Below, piece by piece: positions 40,789 to 48,740 of a stretch of 64,000 nt of DNA. The translations under genes were made by a program, and so were the position numbers. The stretch lies in the NCBI GenBank assembly GCA_900549405.1, contig URNZ01000001.1:1-64000 (forward strand), written 5' to 3'. Within the stretch, counting starts at the first letter, position 1; the number at the start of each line of letters is the position of its first letter. The notes beneath the pieces are model-generated. The model was not told the DNA's origin. It did not search any database and was given only the letters and a program-made list of their open reading frames with translations. The stretch is from an uncultured Eubacteriales bacterium. GTDB taxonomy: Bacteria > Bacillota > Clostridia > Oscillospirales > Oscillospiraceae.

Positions 40789-42693
40789 TCAGGTTGCTGC
40801 TTTCTTCGCTTTTCTGCTCTGCATGAACTGTCCGCCGACCACGACGATAAAGATAACATAGCAGAAAATGTCCGTATAGAAACCGGGATCGATGCCGCAG
40901 ATGGCACACAGGGCCATCAGGACCCGCTCCACCACCGTCAGCTTGCGGAAGATGTAGCCCTCGAAGCAGGCACACATACAGAACAGGCCGATGGCACAGG
41001 AGAGCACGATGCTGATGATAGAGATGGGGTTGCCCATCAGGAACAGTTCCTGGTGATAAGCAAACATGAAGGGCAGGATAAATCCGGGAAGGCCCAGCCG
41101 CGTGGCCGTGGCCGCCGTTTTGAAGTAGTCCGATTTTGCGATCTTGGACGCCACCAGGGCCGCGCTGGCCACAGGAGGCGTGATGTTCGCCAGAGCCGCG
41201 TAGTAGTAAATGAACAGGTGGACCGCGATCTTATCAAAGCCCAGCTCGATGAGCACGCTGCCAGCCAGAGAGGCCACCAGCACGTAGGCCGCCGTGGTGG
41301 GAACGCCCATGCCGAACAGGATGGTCACCGCCATGGTCAGGATCAGAGCCAGGATGCCCACGTTACCGGACAGGGTCTTGATGAAGAACACGATGTTCAT
41401 GGCCAGGCCGGTCATCACGAAGATCTGGGTCACGATGCCCATGGCCGCACAGGCCGCCGCCACCGTCATGGCGCTCTTGGCACCGATGACCAGGCCGTTG
41501 TAGAGGAACATCCAGAAGTCCTTGGTCAGAATGAACTTGGGGTTGCGCACGGAATTCTTCAGCAGATAGCAGAGCACCAGCACGATGCAGCCCAGGAAAG
41601 CACTGCGCATGACCGAAGTCCCGGACATCAGCAGGATAATAATGGCCAGCAGGGGCAGGAAGAAGATGCCGTCCTTTTTGAACAGTTCCTTCTTGTTGGG
41701 GATCAGCTCATCAGGCAGGGGCTTAAAGCCGTTGCGAAGGGCACGCAGGTGAACAGAAACGCCGCAGGTGACGTAATAGAACAGAGCGGGGATCAGAGCA
41801 CACAGCGCGATTTTTGCATAAGGAACGCCAATGATACCGGACATGATGAACGCGCCCACGCCCATGACAGGGGGCATGATCATGCCGCCTGTGGAAGCCA
41901 CGGACTCAACCGCGCCAGCGTAGTGGGGTTCATAGCCCCGGTCCTTCATCATGGGGATGGTGAAGGTGCCGGTGGAGGCCACGTTGGCCACGGCGCTGCC
42001 GTTGATGGAACCCACCAGGCCGCTGCCGATAACAGCCGCCTGAGCCGCGCCGGAACGGGTCTTGCCGCCCAGGGCGATGGCTACCTTAATAAAGAACTCA
42101 CCAGCGCCGCTGGCTTCCAGCAGTCCGCCGAAGATCATGAAGAGCACGATATAGGTGGCGGAGACGTCCAGCACCGTGCCGAAAATGCCGTACAGATAAG
42201 TGGTCACGCTGGCGATCAGGCGGGGCCAGCTATATCCCGAATGACGGAAGATGCCGGGCAGCAGATAGCCAAAATGTCCATAGAGCAGAGCAATGGTCAC
42301 CAGGGAAGGGAGCAGGATGCCATAAGTTCTGCGGGTGGCCTCCAACACGGCCAGGATCATGATCAGACCGATCACGGTGTCCACAGAGGTATATCGTCCG
42401 GCCCGGTTTACCAAGGCTCCGAAATTCGTGTAGATATAAATGGTAGAGACCAGAGAGCAGATCAGGAAGAACAGGCTGACCAGTTGGCTGATCAGTGCCC
42501 GCCCCGGCTTATCGCTCTCCTTCACGTTCATGGCGCTTAAAAAGACCAGTGAAAGGGCAAAGGCCAGATGCACGTCCTGGTGCAGGGTGGGGTCCATCTT
42601 GGGGATCATCACTTGCCACAGGTGGTAAATACTCATGGCAAGGGCGACAAGCGGAAAAATTCTTGCCGAAAACTTACTCAACGCTTTTCCCAC
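40789..42693 (-). CDS. Fused TRAP transporter permease (DctQM type, TAXI family)
   Basis: The protein has 634 residues from GTG 42693, eight bases after AAAGGAAAGGA; earlier codons are not protein-like. The first 170 residues hold the four-helix small-subunit part, and the rest the large permease (SATYIVLFMIFGGLLEASGAGEFFIKVAIALGGKTRSGAAQAAVIGSGLVGSINGSAVANVASTGTFTIPMM in part, and FGMGVPTTAAYVLVASLAG). The fused arrangement is normal for TAXI-type TRAP systems. It imports an organic acid with sodium. The stop is 40 bases before the dehydrogenase gene. Confidence 0.93.
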   Translation of the reverse strand: MGKALSKFSARIFPLVALAMSIYHLWQVMIPKMDPTLHQDVHLAFALSLVFLSAMNVKESDKPGRALISQLVSLFFLICSLVSTIYIYTNFGALVNRAGRYTSVDTVIGLIMILAVLEATRRTYGILLPSLVTIALLYGHFGYLLPGIFRHSGYSWPRLIASVTTYLYGIFGTVLDVSATYIVLFMIFGGLLEASGAGEFFIKVAIALGGKTRSGAAQAAVIGSGLVGSINGSAVANVASTGTFTIPMMKDRGYEPHYAGAVESVASTGGMIMPPVMGVGAFIMSGIIGVPYAKIALCALIPALFYYVTCGVSVHLRALRNGFKPLPDELIPNKKELFKKDGIFFLPLLAIIILLMSGTSVMRSAFLGCIVLVLCYLLKNSVRNPKFILTKDFWMFLYNGLVIGAKSAMTVAAACAAMGIVTQIFVMTGLAMNIVFFIKTLSGNVGILALILTMAVTILFGMGVPTTAAYVLVASLAGSVLIELGFDKIAVHLFIYYYAALANITPPVASAALVASKIAKSDYFKTAATATRLGLPGFILPFMFAYHQELFLMGNPISIISIVLSCAIGLFCMCACFEGYIFRKLTVVERVLMALCAICGIDPGFYTDIFCYVIFIVVVGGQFMQSRKAKKAAT

Positions 42694-42764
42694 GGGTATG
42701 TTCCTTTCCTTTGTATTTTGCGGGCACGGGGTTTCCTCTCCCCCCTGTCCATTTATAAAAGGGT

Positions 42765-42827
42765 AAACCGCCCCTGTCCGCAGCAATCAGTCACACGGTG
42801 CTCACTGCTGCGCGGCAGGAGCGGTTT
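42765..42827 (-). terminator. Hairpin between TAXI binding protein and permease genes
   Basis: On the minus strand AAACCGCTCCTG and CAGGGGCGGTTT pair (42816-42827 with 42765-42776), with an inner TGCTGCG/CGCAGCA stem, followed by ACCCTTTT. It is a partial terminator. Confidence 0.65.
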
Positions 42828-42847
42828 CATGTCAGAACTGGTCAGCT

Positions 42848-43876
42848 TTATTTGCCGATCTGATAATCGTCACTCCAAACGCCGACTTCCTGATAATACT
42901 TGGCAGCGCCGGGGTGGATGGGCACGTCCTTGGGCAGACCATTCAGGGCGTCCTCTACGTTCACGCAGCTGGCGGGGGCATAGTAGGTAGCCAGGGCGTC
43001 CACGTTCTCGCAGATGGTCTTGACGAAGGTATAGGCGTCTTCCTCGCTCATGGCGGCGGAAGCAAACTGCTCAGCGGGGGAAGCCAGGTTCACATAGTCC
43101 TCGCTCTGGAAGGGGAAGGTCCCGCCCTCGATGGTGGACTGGAAGAAGTCCTTGCTCTGGCTGCACGCAGCGGCGATCTTCTCGGGGTCCTGGGGAAGGG
43201 CGCGGCAATCAGTGGTGGTGTACAGGGATTCCAGATAGGAAGCGGGGGTCTTGGCGCTGGCGAAGCCCCAGATCATATCCACGGTGCCGTCCTTCAAGGC
43301 GTCCACCGCCTGGTCGTTGGCCAGGTTCAGCATGTCGCAGTTGCTGCTGTCATAGCCATAGGCGGTCATAATCGCGGTGGCCATGGAAGCGATACCGGAA
43401 CCGGTAGGCCCGAGCACCACGCGCTTGCCAGCCAGGTCCTCCAGGGACTGGATCTTGCTGTCAGCCTTGACGATGGCGATGCTCTCCACGTTGTACAGGT
43501 TCATCAGAGCCAAGATCTTATCGTTGGGGCCGTCCTCTGCGAAGGGGCCTTGGCCCACATAAGCGTCATACATCTGAGTGGTGTGGCCCACGTCCAAATC
43601 GCCGGAAGCCAGCAGGCGGCAGTTCTCAATGGAGCCGCCGGTGGCCTGTACGGTAACGGTGGAACCAGGGATCTTATCTTGAATGACTGAGGCACAGGCG
43701 GTGCTCAGAAGCTGAATGGTTCCGCCCAGCGTACCGGCGCCCCAGGTGATGTTCAGGGCTCCGTCAGAGCTGTTTCCGCTGGTCCCGCCGGAGGTGGAAC
43801 CGCCGTTGCTGCAAGAAGTCAGCACACCAACCATCATGGCCGCAGCCAGAGCCAACGCAAGCATTCTTTTTTTCAT
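42848..43876 (-). CDS. TAXI-family TRAP binding protein, lipoprotein
   Basis: The protein has 342 residues from ATG 43876 (GGAGG upstream). A lipoprotein signal (MKKRMLALALAAAMMVGVLTSC, cysteine 22) is followed by a serine/glycine linker and the TAXI fold: ITWGAGTLGGTIQLLSTACASVI, GSIENCRLLASGDLDVGHTTQMYDAY and VVLGPTGSGIASMATAIM. It binds the substrate for the fused permease. Known TAXI ligands include glutamate and 2-oxoglutarate, but the ligand cannot be read from sequence. First structural gene of the operon. Confidence 0.93.
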   Translation of the reverse strand: MKKRMLALALAAAMMVGVLTSCSNGGSTSGGTSGNSSDGALNITWGAGTLGGTIQLLSTACASVIQDKIPGSTVTVQATGGSIENCRLLASGDLDVGHTTQMYDAYVGQGPFAEDGPNDKILALMNLYNVESIAIVKADSKIQSLEDLAGKRVVLGPTGSGIASMATAIMTAYGYDSSNCDMLNLANDQAVDALKDGTVDMIWGFASAKTPASYLESLYTTTDCRALPQDPEKIAAACSQSKDFFQSTIEGGTFPFQSEDYVNLASPAEQFASAAMSEEDAYTFVKTICENVDALATYYAPASCVNVEDALNGLPKDVPIHPGAAKYYQEVGVWSDDYQIGK

Positions 43877-44011
43877 TTCTCTTTTACCTCCATTACCTTG
43901 TATTTTTAGTGTTTCCATCCATTCCTTACTTCTAAATTGTTTTTGGCTTTCTACTTAATGTTTTTTCGCATTCACCAAATTTTTCTTTGTTTCTTTCTGT
44001 TTTGTGCCCTT

Positions 44012-44040
44012 ATCATACAATACTTGCCCTTACTTGTCTA
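44012..44040 (-). promoter_or_regulatory. Promoter of the TAXI-TRAP operon
   Basis: On the minus strand TAGACA (44035-44040) and TATGAT (44012-44017) are 17 bases apart. Confidence 0.7.
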
Positions 44041-44061
44041 AGGCCAAGCGCTTATATTATT

Positions 44062-44076
44062 ATAACCAAAGGTTAT
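44062..44076 (-). promoter_or_regulatory. Probable LysR operator ATAACC-AAA-GGTTAT
   Basis: A perfect 6-3-6 palindrome lies about 20 bases upstream of the -35 of the TRAP operon promoter, where LysR-type activators bind. The adjacent LysR gene is the likely source. A palindrome of the same 6-3-6 layout is found at 51449-51463 next to another LysR gene. Confidence 0.65.
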
Positions 44077-44084
44077 CATGAGAG

Positions 44085-44115
44085 CAAAAAATAAGCACCA
44101 TCAGCTATGGTGCTT
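44085..44115 (-). terminator. Terminator after the LysR gene
   Basis: On the minus strand AAGCACCAT and ATGGTGCTT (44107-44115 with 44093-44101) form a stem followed by ATTTTTTGC. Confidence 0.85.
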
Positions 44116-44120
44116 ACTAC

Positions 44121-45032
44121 TTATTCGAAACTCAATCGTGAGTTTGTCTTATAGGATTTGAAATATTGTATTACAAATTGTTCAAACAGCTTCGACAGAT
44201 ACGTTCGATAGTTATTCTGATTCCGCACCAGGCACCCCTGCCAGGGGAAGGGGTCGGCGAAGGAGACCACTTTCAGGTTGTCCCGCAGGCCCCGCATGGC
44301 GTAGGGCCGGGGCAGGATGCAGATGCCCCGGTTGTGCTCGGTCATTTGCAGCATAAAGTTGACCTTAGAGCTGGAGATGTTGACCTTGGGCATAAACCCG
44401 GCCTTGATGCACCGCTCCTCGATTTGCCGGGTGAGGGTGGCGTAGCGGCTGTAGAGGTTGAAGGTCTGGTCCTCCAACTGCTCAAAACGCATGGAGGAAC
44501 ACTGGGACAGGGGGTTGTTACCCGATACCACGGCGACCATCTCGTCCTCGAACAAAATGGTCTCGTGCAGTCCGTCGGCGGAGTCGCCGGTGATGCACAG
44601 GATCAGGTCCAGTTCCCCGTCCAGCAGCTGTTTGCGCAGGGCGATGCTGCCGTTTTCGGTGATCTGAAGCTCCACCTCGGGCCAGCGGTCGTTGAACTCG
44701 GTGACGATGCTGACGGTGTACAGCGTGGCGATCATGGGGGTCACGCCCACCCGCAGGCGGCCCACGGGCTTGGCCTGGATGTCAGAAACGAAGTTGGTCA
44801 GGGCGTCGAACTCCGCGATCAGCGGCACAGCCCGCTGATACAGCATCTGGCCATAATCCGTCAGCTGCACCCCGGTGGTTCGGACGTCGAACAGGTTGAT
44901 GCCCAGCTCGTGCTCCAGCTTTTTGATGGTTTTGCTCAGGGCTGGCTGGGATATGTAAAGGTGCTCGGAGGCGCGGGTGAAATTCCGGTCTTTGGCCACC
45001 TGGACAAAGTATTTCAGCACCCGGATATCCAC
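44121..45032 (-). CDS. LysR-family transcriptional regulator
   Basis: The protein has 303 residues from GTG 45032, nine bases after GGGAG; a TTG at 45050 is less likely. The N-terminal helix-turn-helix is textbook (DIRVLKYFVQVAKDRNFTRASEHLYISQPALSKTIKKLEHELGINLF), followed by the periplasmic-binding-like effector domain (GRLRVGVTPMIATLY, GELDLILCITG). It lies upstream of the TAXI-TRAP operon in the same direction and probably activates it when the imported acid or a product is present. Confidence 0.93.
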   Translation of the reverse strand: MDIRVLKYFVQVAKDRNFTRASEHLYISQPALSKTIKKLEHELGINLFDVRTTGVQLTDYGQMLYQRAVPLIAEFDALTNFVSDIQAKPVGRLRVGVTPMIATLYTVSIVTEFNDRWPEVELQITENGSIALRKQLLDGELDLILCITGDSADGLHETILFEDEMVAVVSGNNPLSQCSSMRFEQLEDQTFNLYSRYATLTRQIEERCIKAGFMPKVNISSSKVNFMLQMTEHNRGICILPRPYAMRGLRDNLKVVSFADPFPWQGCLVRNQNNYRTYLSKLFEQFVIQYFKSYKTNSRLSFE

Positions 45033-45126
45033 TGCTGTCGCTCCCTTCAAGACCGCTGGTCCACAGCGTCAACTTTATTATAGCACACTTTTAGCGTGTT
45101 GCATAGAGAAAGACGAAAAAATTTTC

Positions 45127-45155
45127 TTGACGGCTTTCCCGTCCCATGATATCCT
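45127..45155 (+). promoter_or_regulatory. Promoter of the pab operon
   Basis: TTGACG (45127-45132) and TATCCT (45150-45155) are 17 bases apart, 100 bases before pabA. Confidence 0.6.
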
Positions 45156-45156
45156 G

Positions 45157-45231
45157 TCACGGAAACAGGTTACGGACCGAAAGGGATAACGACTGTGCGA
45201 AAAAGCCGCACTGTCGTTATCTCTTTTTTTG
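45157..45231 (+). promoter_or_regulatory. Attenuator-like leader of the pab operon
   Basis: A strong intrinsic terminator (GATAACGAC 45185-45193 with GTCGTTATC 45213-45221, inner GTGCG/CGCAC stem, then seven T) lies between the promoter and the pabA ribosome binding site. Upstream are CCTGT/ACAGG and GTTAC/GATAAC segments that could form competing pairs. There is no coding frame in the leader. A regulated read-through is likely; the signal is unknown. Confidence 0.6.
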
Positions 45232-45258
45232 CGCCCGGACCCACAGGAGGACGGCACC

Positions 45259-45846
45259 ATGTACCTTATGATCGACAACTACGACTCGTTCGTCTATAAC
45301 CTAAAGGCCTATTTTCAGGAGCTGGGGCGGGACATCCTGGTCCGGCGCTCTGACGAGATCACTTTAGCGGACATCCAGGCCATGCAGCCCCAGGGCATCA
45401 TCCTCTCCCCCGGCCCCAAGCGCCCCTGGGACGCCCAGCTGTGCGTGGACACCGTGAAGCGCTTCGGCGGAAAAATTCCCCTGCTGGGGGTGTGCCTGGG
45501 CCACCAGGTCCTGGGCCACTGCGCCGGGGCCACGGTGGAGAAGGGCGTGCGCCCCATGCACGGCAAGGTCACCCGGGTCCATCACAACGGCACCGGCCTC
45601 TTCGCCGGGCTGCCCCGGGAGTTCGACGTGACCCGGTATCACTCTCTTGTCGTGCGGCAGGAGACCCTGCCGGAGGACTATCAGGTGGACTGCGTGGCCG
45701 AGGACGGGGCCGTGATGGGCCTTTCTCACCGCACCCTGCCCCTGTTCGGGGTGCAGTTCCACCCGGAGGCCGTGTTGACCCAGTATGGCCACGAGCTGCT
45801 GGAGAACTTCTGTCGTCTGGCGGAGGAGGGGGGCGTGCCCGCATGA
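45259..45846 (+). CDS. pabA: Aminodeoxychorismate synthase glutaminase subunit
   Basis: The protein has 195 residues from ATG 45259 (CAGGAGG upstream). It is a class I glutamine amidotransferase: MIDNYDSFVYNLKAYF, ILSPGPKRPWDA, nucleophile cysteine in LGVCLGHQVLGH, and the His-Glu pair in GVQFHPEAVLTQYG. It releases ammonia from glutamine for the partner PabB. The same fold serves anthranilate synthase, but the partner here is PabB-like and no trp genes are near. It overlaps pabB by ATGA. Confidence 0.93.
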   Translation: MYLMIDNYDSFVYNLKAYFQELGRDILVRRSDEITLADIQAMQPQGIILSPGPKRPWDAQLCVDTVKRFGGKIPLLGVCLGHQVLGHCAGATVEKGVRPMHGKVTRVHHNGTGLFAGLPREFDVTRYHSLVVRQETLPEDYQVDCVAEDGAVMGLSHRTLPLFGVQFHPEAVLTQYGHELLENFCRLAEEGGVPA

Positions 45847-47210
45847 ACCGCGTCACCGTCGAGCTGACCCCCTACGTCCCCGCGGCGGACCTGTTCCGCC
45901 TGGTGTGCCATCAGCCGGACTGCGCCTTTCTGGACTCCTCCCTGGTCAACGACCTGGGCCGCTGGTCCATCATCGGCCTGAAGCCCTATGAGACCTTTGT
46001 GAAGGAGCACGACGGCACTTTCATCCGAAACGGCCAGCCCCAGACCGGCATCTCTTTCGAGGACAGCCTGCAAAGCTATCTTCGCACCCACCAGGACGAA
46101 AATCAGACCGGCCTGCCCATGGTCTCCGGGGCCATCGGTTATTTCTCCTATGACTATGGCCGGGAGAATATGGGGGTGGCCTCTCAGGAGGCCGACCCGG
46201 AGCCCATCCCCCAGGCCCGTGTGGTCTTTTACGATCTGCTGGTCATCGAGGACTGCCGGGACAAGCGGGTGTGGCTGTCCGCCTGCGGAGTGACCGAGCC
46301 TGCGAAGATCCTGCTGGACCGATTCCAGGAACAGATCGACCAGGCCGCCCGCCAGGGCTTTCCCCCCGTCCCCACCGGACACGCCTCCCGGCCCATTGAC
46401 ATCCGGCCCAATTTTGAAAAAGAGGAATACAAGGCGGCGGTGGACCGGATGATCCGCTATATCATCGAGGGGGACATCTACATCGCCAACATGACCCAGC
46501 GGCTGGACGTGGCCAGCGACAAGGACCCTCTTTCTGTCTTCTATTATCTGCGGGAGCACAACCCCTCCCCCTTCGGCGGCTATCTGGACTGTGGCGACCA
46601 CCAGATCGTGTGCGCCTCGCCGGAGCGCTTTCTCCAGCTGAAGGACGGCCTGGTCCAGACCCGGCCCATCAAGGGCACCCGCAAGCGGGGGGACACCCCG
46701 GAGGAGGACGCCGCCCTGCGTTTGGATCTGGAGCAGTCGGAGAAGGACAAGAGCGAGCTTTTGATGATCGTGGACTTGGAGCGCAACGACTTGAACCGGG
46801 TCTGCCGCCCGGGCAGCGTGAAGGTGACGGAGCTGTTCACCGTGGAGGCCTATGCCACCGTGTTCCACCTGGTGTCCAACATCCAGGGGCAGCTGGCCGA
46901 GGGCATGGACGTCACCGACCTGCTGAAGGCCGCCTTCCCCGGCGGCTCTATCACCGGCGCGCCCAAATACCGGGCCATGGAGATCATCGACGAGCTGGAG
47001 CACGGCAAGCGGGGGCTGTACACCGGCTCCATTGGCTACCTGACCTTGGACGGGGCCTGCGACCTGAACATCGTCATCCGCACCGCCCTCCACCGGGACG
47101 GGCGCTATCACCTGGGCGTGGGCGGCGGCATCACGGCGGAGTCTGACCTGGAGTTTGAGTATGAGGAGACCCTGCAAAAGGCCCGCGCCGTGTTGGAGGC
47201 CCTGGCATGA
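45843..47210 (+). CDS. pabB: Aminodeoxychorismate synthase component I
   Basis: The protein has 455 residues from ATG 45843. The chorismate-binding domain has CASPERFL, PIKGTRKRG, DLERNDLNRV, GGSITGAPK and GVGGGITAESDLEFEYEE. The lysine in PIKGT is the mark of PabB; anthranilate synthase has alanine there. With ammonia from PabA it turns chorismate into aminodeoxychorismate on the way to p-aminobenzoate and folate. It overlaps both neighbours (ATGA), so the three subunits are translated together. Confidence 0.95.
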   Translation: MNRVTVELTPYVPAADLFRLVCHQPDCAFLDSSLVNDLGRWSIIGLKPYETFVKEHDGTFIRNGQPQTGISFEDSLQSYLRTHQDENQTGLPMVSGAIGYFSYDYGRENMGVASQEADPEPIPQARVVFYDLLVIEDCRDKRVWLSACGVTEPAKILLDRFQEQIDQAARQGFPPVPTGHASRPIDIRPNFEKEEYKAAVDRMIRYIIEGDIYIANMTQRLDVASDKDPLSVFYYLREHNPSPFGGYLDCGDHQIVCASPERFLQLKDGLVQTRPIKGTRKRGDTPEEDAALRLDLEQSEKDKSELLMIVDLERNDLNRVCRPGSVKVTELFTVEAYATVFHLVSNIQGQLAEGMDVTDLLKAAFPGGSITGAPKYRAMEIIDELEHGKRGLYTGSIGYLTLDGACDLNIVIRTALHRDGRYHLGVGGGITAESDLEFEYEETLQKARAVLEALA

Positions 47211-47950
47211 GCGCGCCGCTGATCTTGGACGACGGCCTGCAATTCGGCCTGGGGGTGTTCGAGACCATCGCCGCGGAACATGGCCACGGGGTGCTGCTGG
47301 AAAGTCACCTGGCCCGCCTGGCCCGGTCCGCCCAGGCCCTGGGTCTTGGGGAGCTGGCTGAACGGGGCGTCACCCATGAGGCGGTCTCCGGCTACATCCG
47401 GGAACACTGTCCGCCCCACAGCGCCTGCAAGCTGATTTTGACCCAGGAGAACCTGGTCCTGCAACACCGCCCCAACCCCTATGGGCCGGAGCGGTATGAC
47501 CGGGGGTTCGTCATGGACTTCAGCGCCGTGGTGCGCAACGACACCTCCCCCCTGGTTTTCCACAAGACCATGAACTATGGCGACTGCATTCTGGAGCACC
47601 GGGCCGCCGCCGCCGCTGGAATGGACGAGCGGATCTTCCTCAACACCCGGGGGCAGCTGGCCGAGGGCACGGTGAGCAATCTGTTCCTCGTCTCCGGCGG
47701 AAAGCTCTATACCCCCGCCCTGGGCTGCGGCCTGCTGCCCGGGGTGCTGCGGGACTATCTCTGCCGCACGCAGGACGTGGAGGAGGCGGAGCTATACCCC
47801 CGGCAGCTGGGGGAGTTTCAGGAGTGCTTTGTCACCAACTCCCTCATGGGTGTCATGCCCGTGCGCCAGCTGGGGGAGCGCGTATTCCCCAGCCGCGAGA
47901 CAGCGGACCGCCTGCGGGCGGCATATCAGCGGGATATGTATCATCTATAA
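47207..47950 (+). CDS. pabC: Aminodeoxychorismate lyase (class IV aminotransferase)
   Basis: The protein has 247 residues and is a fold-type IV PLP enzyme: GLQFGLGVFETIA at the N-terminus, the PLP lysine in VFHKTMNYGD, and FLNTRGQLAEGTVSNLFLV. The position after pabB, with a 4-base overlap, makes aminodeoxychorismate lyase the best call: it releases pyruvate to give p-aminobenzoate. D-amino acid or branched-chain aminotransferases share the fold, but the context argues against them. Confidence 0.9.
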   Translation: MSAPLILDDGLQFGLGVFETIAAEHGHGVLLESHLARLARSAQALGLGELAERGVTHEAVSGYIREHCPPHSACKLILTQENLVLQHRPNPYGPERYDRGFVMDFSAVVRNDTSPLVFHKTMNYGDCILEHRAAAAAGMDERIFLNTRGQLAEGTVSNLFLVSGGKLYTPALGCGLLPGVLRDYLCRTQDVEEAELYPRQLGEFQECFVTNSLMGVMPVRQLGERVFPSRETADRLRAAYQRDMYHL

Positions 47951-47990
47951 ACAAGAAAAGAGACCTGTTTCGGCAGGTTTCTTTTCTTGT
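47951..47990. terminator. Bidirectional terminator between pabC and the hydrolase gene
   Basis: ACAAGAAAAGAGACCTG (47951-47967) pairs with CAGGTTTCTTTTCTTGT (47974-47990), giving T-rich ends in both directions for the convergent genes. Confidence 0.88.
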
Positions 47991-48740
47991 TTATTTGATA
48001 TTATTCTCCCGGAAAAAGTCCAGAATTCTGGCCAGATAGTCCTCTTTTTGTTGGAAGAAGGCCCCGTGGGTGCCGCCGGGGCGCAGGTCCAGGCGGCTGT
48101 TGGGGATGGCAGCGGCCATCCACCGGGTGTGGACAGTGCGCACCAGGTCCCGCGTCCCGGCCAGCAGCAGCACCGGGGCCCGGATGCGGCCCAGTTCCTC
48201 CTCCCCCAGCTGGGGGGAGCGGCACAGCAGGGCGGCCAGCTGCCGTCTTTCCCCGAAAAAGCGCCGCAGGCCCGTCCCCAGCAGGGGCAGCCGCTCCAGC
48301 ATCCGGGCGGCGGCGTACTCCCCCCGGGCAAACAGCCGCAGGGGGAGGATCAGCCCCTCGGGCCGAGCGTTGCCGCTGACAGCCACCACCGCCCGGGCCC
48401 GGTCCGGGAAGCGGGCGGCAAACTCCAATGCCACGTTGGCCCCGTCGCTGAAGCCGATGATGGCGCACCGCCGGATCTTTAGATGGTCCAGCAGGGCGGC
48501 CACGTCCCCGGCCATGTCGGCGGTGGAAAACTCCCCCCGCCCCTCCCGGTGGAGGGACAGGCCGTGGCCCCGGCTGTCCATGAGCAGCACCCGGTACAGG
48601 GGACTCAGCTGCCGGAGATACCACCGGAACACCCGGTGGCTCTGGGCGTTGCCGTGGAGGAGGAGCACGGGCTCCCCCGCCCCCCAGTCCTGGTAATAGA
48701 GCCGTGCCCCCAGGGTCTCCACATAGCCGCTGGCGTTCAT
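47991..48740 (-). CDS. Alpha/beta-fold hydrolase
   Basis: The protein has 249 residues from ATG 48740. The fold shows LLLHGNAQSHRVFRWYLRQL (oxyanion region), LLMDSRGHGLS, nucleophile serine in IIGFSDGANVALEFA, an aspartate in LLLAGTRDLV and the histidine in GGTHGAFF. Length and motifs fit small esterase-like hydrolases. The substrate is unknown. Its start overlaps the stop of the DUF2156 gene, so the two are coupled; a role in lipid or envelope metabolism is possible. Confidence 0.88.
   Translation of the reverse strand: MNASGYVETLGARLYYQDWGAGEPVLLLHGNAQSHRVFRWYLRQLSPLYRVLLMDSRGHGLSLHREGRGEFSTADMAGDVAALLDHLKIRRCAIIGFSDGANVALEFAARFPDRARAVVAVSGNARPEGLILPLRLFARGEYAAARMLERLPLLGTGLRRFFGERRQLAALLCRSPQLGEEELGRIRAPVLLLAGTRDLVRTVHTRWMAAAIPNSRLDLRPGGTHGAFFQQKEDYLARILDFFRENNIK

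Noticed and set aside
38724-42540. Long plus-strand frames opposite panB, the dehydrogenase and the TRAP permease
   Set aside because: The opposite strand carries clear enzyme and transporter motifs; the plus-strand products are low-complexity and lack ribosome binding sites.
45259-47210. Anthranilate synthase (trpG-trpE)
   Set aside because: The large subunit has PIKGT (PabB lysine) and is followed by a class IV aminotransferase-fold gene, which fits p-aminobenzoate synthesis; no trp genes are near.
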